Assembly: GCA_000320545.1 (NCBI GenBank)
Contig: ADNK01000640.1
Span: 1-47,500, forward strand
Length of the DNA stretch: 47,500 nucleotides
DNA from: Bigelowiella natans CCMP2755
Lineage: Eukaryota > Cercozoa > Chlorarachniophyceae
Direction: 5' to 3'
The position numbers and the translations under genes were made by a program. The notes beneath the pieces are model-generated. The model had not been told where the DNA came from. It ran no database searches and saw only the letters and a list, made by a program, of their open reading frames with translations. Below are positions 25,595 to 32,330 of the stretch, in pieces; the stretch's first letter is position 1; each line of letters opens with the position of its first letter.

Positions 25595-25965
25595 AAAACA
25601 CAGGAGAGTCTCTGAGAATTTGACCAACTCGAGACTTTTGTGGGCCAGTTATTGGAAATGTAAAACACAGGAGAGTCTCTGAGAATTTGACCAACTCGAG
25701 ACTTTTCTGGGCCAGTTACTGGAAACACAAAACACAGGAGAGTCTCTGAGAATTTGACCAACTCGAGACTTTTGTGGGCCAGTTGTTGGAAATATAAAAC
25801 ACAGGAGAGTCTCTGAGAATTTGACCAACTCGAGACTTTTCTGGGCCAGTTACTGGAAATATAAAACACAGGAGAGTCTCTGAGAATTTGACCAACTCGA
25901 GACTTTTGTGGGTCAGTTATTGGAAATACAAAACACAGGAGAGCCTCTGGGAATTTGACCAACCC
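25595..25965 (-). repeat. 67-bp minisatellite in element B
   Basis: About six units, the reverse complement of the array in element A. The spacer alternates between CTTTTGTGGG and CTTTTCTGGG. Confidence 0.95.
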
Positions 25966-26481
25966 GAGATGTTGTTAAGTATTGGTCCATGTTCCGATGT
26001 ATTTTGATCAAATATAAATGAAGGGAGATAGATGCGAGTAAAAGAAGATAAATATAAGCACTCCAGTTGTGGCGCATTTTGAGAAGAAGTTTGATAAATT
26101 AGTTTCATTGTCAAATTCGGAAATATCACTATAGCTTTCCATTTTTAATGTTAGTTTAAAAAACATAAAATAACACCAGACAACAATGAAAACAATACCC
26201 TTGAAAGAAATGTAGACCGGGTTTATAGCTGTGAATCATTGTAGATCACTGTGGATTAAAAATGAAAGTAAAACAGAAAATGGAACTACAGTCAACCCAC
26301 CATGATCATGCCAAACCTAGTTAAGACCTTCAATTTAGGAAACCTTTTTAGGATTTTATTTCGTATTGTATCGAAGCTGATGAAACAAAGAAAACAACAA
26401 TTGCAACAAATACAAGAATGCAGATGTTGTCAAGTCGCAATGTGCTTTGCGCGCATGTGCATGTTAAGAACTGTTTCTTAA

Positions 26482-26643
26482 CTCGAGGATCTAAAGCTTG
26501 CTCTGCTCAAAGCCATGAAGGAAATTGCAGATCGGAACGACCAAATGAGAAAGAAAAAGACTTGCAACATTCACGTGGTAAACGTGCACGATTGTGGAAT
26601 GAAGTGGAATGAAGTGTTGATCAACATGTTTCATTTGACATGA
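26482..26643 (+). CDS. Charged helical protein fragment starting at the end of element B
   Basis: An open frame of 53 codons runs from the first base after the TTAA of element B to TGA, without an ATG at its beginning. It reads as a helix of the type DLKLALLKAMKEIADRND followed by a basic KKK stretch. The frame is closed immediately upstream by the TAA in the element's TTAA, so the coding sequence begins abruptly at the junction. It is probably the broken 3' part or an internal exon of a block gene. Confidence 0.4.
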   Translation, partial: LEDLKLALLKAMKEIADRNDQMRKKKTCNIHVVNVHDCGMKWNEVLINMFHLT

Positions 26644-26696
26644 TTGGCACTCGGGTTTGCAATTTTCTTGCAAGTGAGATGTCATGCGCATTTGTT

Positions 26697-27009
26697 GCTT
26701 TGTTAGTTAGGCAGCACAAAGATGAGTCCATGACAAGGTTGCAAGAGAAGCAGCTCGAAGAGCACAGCATGCAGGTGCAGGTGTTGCAAAAGCAGCTCGA
26801 TGCAGCAAGTTCACACAACGAAATTTTGAAAAATGTGCAAATTCCATCATCCCAATTTGATCGAGATTGTGCATGGAGAGAATTCGACATTTCAATGGGA
26901 ACAGAAGAGGAAGAAGACAAATTCGACAGTGTTCAAAAAAAAAAATGTCAGTGTCATGATTTTGCAGTGACGTGCACACGCACAAACATCGCACAACAAA
27001 CCACAACAA
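26697..27009 (+). CDS. Coiled-coil protein exon, unrecognised
   Basis: An open frame with a possible acceptor at TTTGTTAG (about 26695). It encodes a Gln/Glu/Lys coiled coil (HKDESMTRLQEKQLEEHSM and on) and then an acidic stretch. It may continue the fragment at 26482-26643, but a clean donor and phase were not found. Toward 26940 an A-run and a TTTTGCAG site suggest that it ends or splices before the DUF378 gene. Function unknown. Confidence 0.35.
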
Positions 27010-27010
27010 A

Positions 27011-27268
27011 ATGGACCACATCTGGCATTCTTTGGAGATCATCTCACAACTGTTGATCATCATTGGAGGGTTGAACTGGGGGCTGATCGCCGTCTACGAT
27101 CTCGATCTGGTTGCGAGCCTTTTTGGCCCCAAAACTGTCGCAAGCCGTTTGGCATGTGGTTTGGTGGGAATGGGGGCCATGCTCTCGGCTCAATTCCTTT
27201 TGCTAAAGTTGACAGAGGCCCAAGATTCGACCGTCGTCGAGTCTAGTGAAAGTGAAACGGTGGCATGA
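27011..27268 (+). CDS. DUF378-family small membrane protein
   Basis: 85 aa from the ATG at 27011. The first half reads LLIIIGGLNWGLIAVYDLDLV followed by ASLFG, the hallmark of DUF378 (YuzA-like) proteins: I-x-G-G-L-N-W-G-L, then D-x-D-L-V, then the second helix around LVGMGAM. Two membrane helices and a short acidic tail. The biochemical role of the family is unknown; members are common in bacteria and, as I recall, also occur in some large DNA viruses. A longer frame from 26972 adds an unlikely His/Thr-rich leader, so the inner ATG was preferred. It is the clearest conserved gene in the block. Confidence 0.8.
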   Translation: MDHIWHSLEIISQLLIIIGGLNWGLIAVYDLDLVASLFGPKTVASRLACGLVGMGAMLSAQFLLLKLTEAQDSTVVESSESETVA

Positions 27269-27383
27269 GCTAAAATGCGTTTCTTCTTTTGCATTGCTAA
27301 ATGTTTTTTGCCACTTTGCAGTGATCGATGGAGACAGCGATCTGGCCTTTCCTGTTTTGTTTCTGTGCGCGCCTTCCAGACAA

Positions 27384-27931
27384 TGGCCAGTTCCTCTGCA
27401 TGTTCGTTCGTGGAAACAATCTGGAATGTGATCGAAAGTGCAAACAAATCAGAAACCATTGGCCTTCGCTCAAAGAAAATGCTAGAACTTTTCCATTGTT
27501 TGGATGAGAATCGTTTGTGGGAAGAACGCGCCAAGGCATGCAGAAAACATGCTCGATTTGAGGACATGGTTGTTCGCAAGATGCCACAGACAATGCGACA
27601 CGAACTGTTTCCCTGCGTCCCTTCCAAAACACAGTGCGAACATCTCAAACTGCAGCACAAATTGGGGACAAAATCAAACAGATGTGAGATGTTTTTAGAA
27701 AGCAAGAATCGATTTTGTTTTGATTCTGTTCCTCTCTTGCAAGGTGTGCGGTCATGTCATTGTCACATTGGGACGGAATCAGTTCATCGCAAAGTCACGG
27801 AGCCTTCATCAAACAAGTGGTTGGATGGCGATCCGTCGAAATTGGTGCTCACCTGTGTTCTCATTGCACAACACATTTTCAAAAATGACGTCGATTTTTT
27901 TTTTTTTTGTGAAAAGAGGACCAAGCTCTGA
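27384..27931 (+). CDS. Unrecognised Cys/His-rich protein
   Basis: An open frame of about 182 codons from ATG 27384 (open from 27275). Helical N-terminal half with charged residues, then Cys/His-containing segments such as RSCHCHIG. The sequence before it (GTTTCTTC to TTTGCAG, 27275-27321) looks like a short intron, so the gene may have a 5' exon. It ends in a Phe run produced by a T-tract, where an intron or frame slip is possible. No family was recognised. Confidence 0.4.
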
Positions 27932-27948
27932 CCCACTCCACCACAAAT

Positions 27949-28506
27949 GTGCACAAACCTCAACCATGGGAACAAGATTGTGTGCTGGATGTGGACCAGG
28001 ATCATTGCAAAAATTTGGCCCGACCAATTGAAAAAAAAAATTCCAAATCACTTGGTGAACTGAGTGCAAGACAATGCAATTGCCTCCTTGGTGAAACTCA
28101 TCCTGCTGCACTTCATTCCGATCAAAACATTGAGGGATGGGCTGTGATGAGATCAGCCATCGCAAACAAATGCAAAGTGACACAAGATCACGTTGACGAA
28201 TTTTGCAAAGGTGATGGAGTCTCAAAACAAGTGAAATCCAATGCAGAAGAAACCGACATGAAGAAACATGGTGGAAATTTCACTTCGAAAGAATGGGCTG
28301 AACAATCAAAAGTGATGCAAACCCTGACTGACAGAAAATTGGCAAACGATGTAGCAAAACAAGATGAAATCCTTCAAGAAAGAGCAGACATTGCACTAGC
28401 AAGAGAACTTCAACGGAGAGAAGGGAAAATTGAAGAGGAACATGAAGAAAATGATGAAAAAAATCACAGGAACGAAGAATTTCAAAAGACAAATTTTCTC
28501 TGCTAA
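27949..28506 (+). CDS. Unrecognised charged protein with C-terminal coiled coil
   Basis: 185 aa. The N-terminal part has Cys and His residues (ARQCNCLLGETHP); residues 90-185 form a Lys/Glu-rich helix ending in EEEHEENDEKNH. A second frame (28430-28789) overlaps its 3' end in another phase and continues with similar composition, so the two could be one gene joined by an intron near 28430-28510. Function unknown. Confidence 0.4.
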   Translation: MHKPQPWEQDCVLDVDQDHCKNLARPIEKKNSKSLGELSARQCNCLLGETHPAALHSDQNIEGWAVMRSAIANKCKVTQDHVDEFCKGDGVSKQVKSNAEETDMKKHGGNFTSKEWAEQSKVMQTLTDRKLANDVAKQDEILQERADIALARELQRREGKIEEEHEENDEKNHRNEEFQKTNFLC

Positions 28507-28789
28507 ACATTTTCATTTCATTTTGTCCCGTGACAAAAGATGGCCCACAGTGTTCCGTTTGCTCAGGCTTGAAGATGCAACAATGGGCACCATGTTTCTG
28601 CGCTTCATGTGCATTGTCAGAAAACCAGAAAATGGAAAAGCAATGAAGATGAACACGATTGAAAAGCCAAATGCAATGGAGGAAGCCATCATGGGCAGAC
28701 ATGAAATGCAGCGCTTCAATGCATCTTTCGATTCACATTTTGACAAGGTCGACAACTGCGAAAAAAAAGAAAGACATTTGTCAGTCTGA
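28430..28789 (+). CDS. Unrecognised basic protein frame, possible continuation
   Basis: 119 codons overlapping the previous frame by 77 nt. Rich in Met, Lys, Arg and Phe (MGTMFLRFMCIVRKPENGK). The overlap and shared composition suggest a spliced or frameshifted continuation rather than a separate gene, but no clean donor/acceptor pair was confirmed. Confidence 0.3.
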   Translation: MKRNMKKMMKKITGTKNFKRQIFSAKHFHFILSRDKRWPTVFRLLRLEDATMGTMFLRFMCIVRKPENGKAMKMNTIEKPNAMEEAIMGRHEMQRFNASFDSHFDKVDNCEKKERHLSV

Positions 28790-28800
28790 TTTGTTTTTGT

Positions 28801-29697
28801 TTGGGAGCAGCTAGAGCACGGCATCAATTTGGAGGAAGTGCACACACAACATCAATGGAGTTTCAAAACCAGGCGATGGAAGACACCCGGCCTGGCCACG
28901 TGAAAGTGGGCAACGACGCCATCACAATCGTGGCGCATGCGTGTGCATGCGAAACATGCGCAGTGCATGTTGGGAAAGCAAAATTTGACAGCATGCTCTC
29001 AAATTTGTCACTGCACCATCTTCAAATCATGGGGGCCCACTGCAACATGTTGGCAGGCCACTTGACACAAGGAACCCTTGTCAAGGCGCTCATGACCTCC
29101 ACATGCTTTCACAGTCAGTTTGACACAAGCATGGCTGTGGCCAACCACAAACACTTGGACACAAAAATGAACAACGAAACGGACGTTGATTCGCAAGTCA
29201 AGAAGATGACAGAAGAGATGTCAACGAACGATGGCTCTGGCAGTTCCAGTGTGTCAAATGTTCTGACAAATGCAAACACACAGGAAAGCAAGTCGGACAA
29301 CGTTGAACCATTTGGCGCATTTAGCGAGCTAAACCCGTTCACACTGGAGAGCATTTGCGGTCCTAGGTCGATGGCAGCAATGCGCATGATTTCACAGAAA
29401 GTTCCAGGCGTGCACACCGCAGAAATGCTCAAAGAAGAACCAGATCTGCTGGACACATTTGACATTGAACTAGACCCTGTCATCGAGACAGAGCTTCGTG
29501 AAAATGGAGCCCTGAATTTCTCCGAAACCAATGAAAACCACCATGGCGCAAGCAAACTTCCGGCCGCAAAAAAGGTGTTTTCTGATCTCCATCGGAATTT
29601 GAAGCGCATGACGACCGGGACCCACTTTTCCAGTGCACGCGAAACCACTAGGCTCAAGTGCACACAGAATCACCTAGCCAGTGCAGAAGCCAAGTGA
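28801..29697 (+). CDS. Unrecognised 298-codon protein, converges with minus-strand gene
   Basis: An open frame with a likely start at the ATG of MEFQNQAME (about 28857), since the upstream part lacks an ATG. Residues about 20-130 hold Cys/His/Met-rich helices (VAHACACETCAVHVGKAKF); a Ser/Asn-rich linker follows; the last 100 residues are acidic to basic helices. It ends with TQNHLASAEAK inside an imperfect palindrome shared with the opposite gene (29670-30872), with which it overlaps by 28 bp tail to tail. No domain was recognised. A structural or DNA-associated role would be a guess. Confidence 0.5.
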   Translation: MGAARARHQFGGSAHTTSMEFQNQAMEDTRPGHVKVGNDAITIVAHACACETCAVHVGKAKFDSMLSNLSLHHLQIMGAHCNMLAGHLTQGTLVKALMTSTCFHSQFDTSMAVANHKHLDTKMNNETDVDSQVKKMTEEMSTNDGSGSSSVSNVLTNANTQESKSDNVEPFGAFSELNPFTLESICGPRSMAAMRMISQKVPGVHTAEMLKEEPDLLDTFDIELDPVIETELRENGALNFSETNENHHGASKLPAAKKVFSDLHRNLKRMTTGTHFSSARETTRLKCTQNHLASAEAK

Positions 29698-29707
29698 CTT
29701 TGCGTGT
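29662..29707. repeat. Imperfect 46-bp palindrome across two convergent 3' ends
   Basis: The sequence is largely its own reverse complement. On the plus strand it encodes TQNHLASAEAK-stop, on the minus strand TQSHLASALAR-stop. Most differences between the two 36-nt coding strings fall at third codon positions. It could also act as a bidirectional transcript end. Confidence 0.65.
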
Positions 29708-30872
29708 TCTTTGAACTGTTTTTTCTTTGAAAAAAGAAATCTTTTGCAAAACCAAAAGCACCAGAGATCAACGCATTCCTGTTGGCATCAGGCACTGGCG
29801 CCATGATCTGTTTTTGTTGATGGATGTGTCTTTTGCGTTTTTTGCTGCCCCCGCTCATTGTTGACAGTTTGTTTCTTCCAATTTTTTGATTCTTGTTCAT
29901 GTTTTTCATGGCCTTTTTTGCTTGGTCCTGTGTCTGTTTGAATTCATCAGCAAACACATCAGAGACCCGCGACCATTCCTCATCTACATCTTTGGTCAGA
30001 TTTTTTGCAGATTTGAAGTTCTTTGCGGTGCGAGATGACTCTTTTGTTTTCTCCAACATTTCCCCCAACAGGACCTGCGCTTTTTTCAGCTCGGCTGTTT
30101 CCCCATTTCTGTCGGCATCCTTCTCGCCATCGACCTCCTGGATGGGTTTCTTGCCACAAACAGCTTCGAGGTCTGCCAGGACGTCGCTGAAAAGTGCAAG
30201 CGCATGGAACATCGTCGTGCGTTTTGGCAGAAAGCTTTCGGAGGCAACAAGTCCCTTCAAGGTTTCCTTTGTCCGCCTGGCGATGTGGTGGGCGTCTTGT
30301 TCGCATTTGTTCTCGGTCAAGACGTTCGACATGCTCTCTGGGAGATTGTTGCCCATGAATTTGATGGCGTTCTGCACCACAAGTTCGACCCCTGCATTGT
30401 CAAGCTTTTTGCGCACATCTCTTGCCTTTTTTTTCATCACAATGGTCAGCATGGTTGAAGCGTCCATGTGATCATCGCAGCCAACTAGCATGACGTTTTG
30501 CGCCTTTTGTGCCATGGAAGCCACCTCACTGAGACAGCTAGCGTCTTCATCATTCGTGACCTTCTCTGCTGTGTCATGCTCTCCTAGTCCCAGACCTTTC
30601 AACTCAATGCTCACATTGCAAACTTCGTCCAGCTCTTTGGCCATGAGAGTTGTTTTGAAGATGAATTCATTGAGCTTTTCGATGGAATCGTCGCTGGTGA
30701 GGCTGTTCTTCCACTCTGCATGACCCACACTCTTTGAAAACTCACACTTTGTGCATGGTTGGGTGATGTTGCGTGAGAATGTTTCGAGCAGAGGGTTGTC
30801 ACTCAGTCCCGAGCCCGACACGCGAAATTGGAAGGATGAGGTGGTTTTCAGTTTGCGCTCAAGCTCTTCCAT
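29670..30872 (-). CDS. Unrecognised 400-aa helical protein
   Basis: An intact frame from the ATG at 30872 to TGA at 29670. Mostly helical: residues 1-150 mixed, 150-330 charged helices with coiled-coil character, about 330-365 strongly basic (GGSKKRKRHIHQQKQ), which could be a nuclear localisation signal or bind nucleic acid. It overlaps the frame upstream (30848-31417) by 25 nt and the convergent plus-strand frame by 28 nt, a packing typical of compact viral or element genomes. No family was recognised. The coding call is supported by length and composition. Confidence 0.6.
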   Translation of the reverse strand: MEELERKLKTTSSFQFRVSGSGLSDNPLLETFSRNITQPCTKCEFSKSVGHAEWKNSLTSDDSIEKLNEFIFKTTLMAKELDEVCNVSIELKGLGLGEHDTAEKVTNDEDASCLSEVASMAQKAQNVMLVGCDDHMDASTMLTIVMKKKARDVRKKLDNAGVELVVQNAIKFMGNNLPESMSNVLTENKCEQDAHHIARRTKETLKGLVASESFLPKRTTMFHALALFSDVLADLEAVCGKKPIQEVDGEKDADRNGETAELKKAQVLLGEMLEKTKESSRTAKNFKSAKNLTKDVDEEWSRVSDVFADEFKQTQDQAKKAMKNMNKNQKIGRNKLSTMSGGSKKRKRHIHQQKQIMAPVPDANRNALISGAFGFAKDFFFQRKNSSKNTQSHLASALAR

Positions 30873-31417
30873 CGTTTTCGCATGTGAGTGTTGTCAATGC
30901 AGGATGAATGGTTTGGCAATCTGCAACCTTCAAAATCGAGGTCAAACGTGAGCTTGTGCAGTCTTTTGTCAGCCATGTCGACTGCCGAATCCGATTCCTT
31001 CATCTCTTTCTTTGAAAAGGTGGAATTCACCATGAAGGGAGAGGCCAGATGCGAAAATGAAGAGAAGTAAGTGGCGCTTTCAAAGAGTTGGAACTTGCAC
31101 AAGTTTTTGTTGTCAAGGTTGGCCTTCCCAGAGTGCCGCAGTCTTGGGTCAGGGACTCCCATGGTGTTCATGTTGAAGATGTTTTCATGTTCACGTGCGC
31201 AGCTGTTGTGGGATTCATCACACAGCATTGGAGTTTCCAAGTTGGATCCCAGCAACACCATGTTGCCAATTGAATTGCACGTTTCTGCATGTGAATCATT
31301 GCGCAATGTCCCAATTGCGTGCAGGTTGCTTCGAATGTGTTGGTCTTTGCAAAGATTGAGGTCGGGATGAAAGAGCATCATTGGGAGCTTTGCTTTTGAG
31401 GTGTCTCTCCCGAACAT
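30848..31417 (-). CDS. Unrecognised 189-codon protein upstream of the 400-aa gene
   Basis: An open frame rich in His, Asn, Ser and Met, with segments such as MLFHPDLNLCKDQHIRSNLH and FDLDFEGCRLPNHSSC. Its 3' end overlaps the start of the 400-aa frame by 25 nt. The frame at 31296-31886 overlaps its 5' part in another phase. The three frames may be exons of one gene; splice sites could not be fixed. Confidence 0.4.
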   Translation of the reverse strand: MFGRDTSKAKLPMMLFHPDLNLCKDQHIRSNLHAIGTLRNDSHAETCNSIGNMVLLGSNLETPMLCDESHNSCAREHENIFNMNTMGVPDPRLRHSGKANLDNKNLCKFQLFESATYFSSFSHLASPFMVNSTFSKKEMKESDSAVDMADKRLHKLTFDLDFEGCRLPNHSSCIDNTHMRKRWKSLSAN

Positions 31418-31886
31418 TTGATTGCCTTGTGCTCACATGTTCATTCAATTTCCGAATCTTCATGGGATTCTCTCTCCAGGCATCAACGTGATCCAGGGTG
31501 CCTTCGTTCATGAATTCTGCAAGCTTCACCTTGCCGTCTTCGCACCCAAACGATGAAAGCACTTTGTCAAACATTGTCTCAACACTGTGCTCATGCTCGT
31601 CGACTTTCTCGTCTTCTCCAGGCCTGCTTTCCGTCTTTTGTTCTTCTTTTTGGTCACCTGTTTGGCATTGCAAGTGAAAAACAGGACGCAACAACTTGCA
31701 ACTGCGTCCACATTTGCCATTGACTGCAGGGGGTCTCCGTGGCACAGGTCTCACAGCCGAATTCGGTGGGATGTTGTGAAACTGTTGCAGCAGCTCACAC
31801 TCACAATCCACAATTTCTTGATCAATGTCGTCATTCATCTTTCGCAATTGACAGCAGAAGAGAAGGAGGGGGGTGGGATGTAGCAA
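31296..31886 (-). CDS. Unrecognised 196-codon acidic/Cys-containing protein
   Basis: An open frame beginning MLHPTPLLLF; a better start may be MNDDIDQEIVDCECELLQQF. It has a Cys-rich patch (GKCGRSCKLL), an acidic EDEKVDEHEH run and a helical region (VETMFDKVLSSFG). A GTGAGC site near 31437 could be a splice donor, making the last 45 codons intronic. Function unknown. Confidence 0.35.
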   Translation of the reverse strand: MLHPTPLLLFCCQLRKMNDDIDQEIVDCECELLQQFHNIPPNSAVRPVPRRPPAVNGKCGRSCKLLRPVFHLQCQTGDQKEEQKTESRPGEDEKVDEHEHSVETMFDKVLSSFGCEDGKVKLAEFMNEGTLDHVDAWRENPMKIRKLNEHVSTRQSNVRERHLKSKAPNDALSSRPQSLQRPTHSKQPARNWDIAQ

Positions 31887-32330
31887 AAGAAGTGGATGGA
31901 GAGGCTTTTCAGTTCACTCCTGACAATCTTGTTTCGGAATTCTGCAATTTGTGGCATTTGCAGGCACAAAGTCATTGACGCAGGCCCCATTTCCTTGAGT
32001 TCATTTCTGAACATGACAGCAAAAATGAAAAACACATGCTCTTAGCAATGATCAAGCGCAAAATGAAAAAAACAATGCCAGGACATTTGGCGGACAAATG
32101 ATTTTCCAAATGTGAAGAAAACATGCAAAAACATCATCCATTTGAAACAAGCACCTGCAAATTGCAGTGAGAATTTTCCATCCTCTGGACTCCAAGTGCA
32201 CACACAGTGGCTTCAATTGTGTGCTGAAGTTGCACTCTGTTTTCCATTTTTGGCCCAGAAAGCCTGCATTTTCAAGATGATGCAAACGTCACTGGCAAAT
32301 TGCAGGTAGCTCGGCCACAGCATTGTTCAG
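31887..32330. other. Gap between divergent block genes
   Basis: It lies between the minus-strand cluster and the plus-strand AAA+-like gene. TTTGCAG and GCAAATTGCAG (about 32306) look like acceptors, so 5' exons of the AAA+ gene and both promoters may lie here. A frame at 32300-32581 (HEIVLQKRFPASGDFCTKLD) looks coding but could not be joined in phase. Confidence 0.35.

Larger units (their letters stand above)
24965..26481 (-). mobile_element. Element B: inverted copy of element A, truncated at one end
   Basis: The right end, TGCATGTTAAGAACTGTTTC then TTAA (26478-26481), is the same terminus as the left end of A. Sequence 26000-26481 is the reverse complement of A's left part at about 21750-22230. 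It carries six 67-bp units (about 25595-25965) and three units of the 159-bp type (about 25150-25590), all reversed with respect to A. Homology to A's right part stops near 24965-24990, so about 200 bp and the second palindromic end are missing. No transposase was seen. The 151-codon minus-strand frame at 25507-25962 is repeat translation. Confidence 0.8.

Noticed and set aside
25507-25962. 151-codon minus-strand frame
   Set aside because: Same minisatellite in element B; repeat translation, not a gene.
27190-27705. 171-codon minus-strand frame
   Set aside because: Shadow of the DUF378 gene and the following plus-strand frame.
29893-30471. 192-codon plus-strand frame
   Set aside because: It is the antisense shadow of the 400-aa minus-strand gene, with a Phe/Ser-rich composition typical of such shadows.
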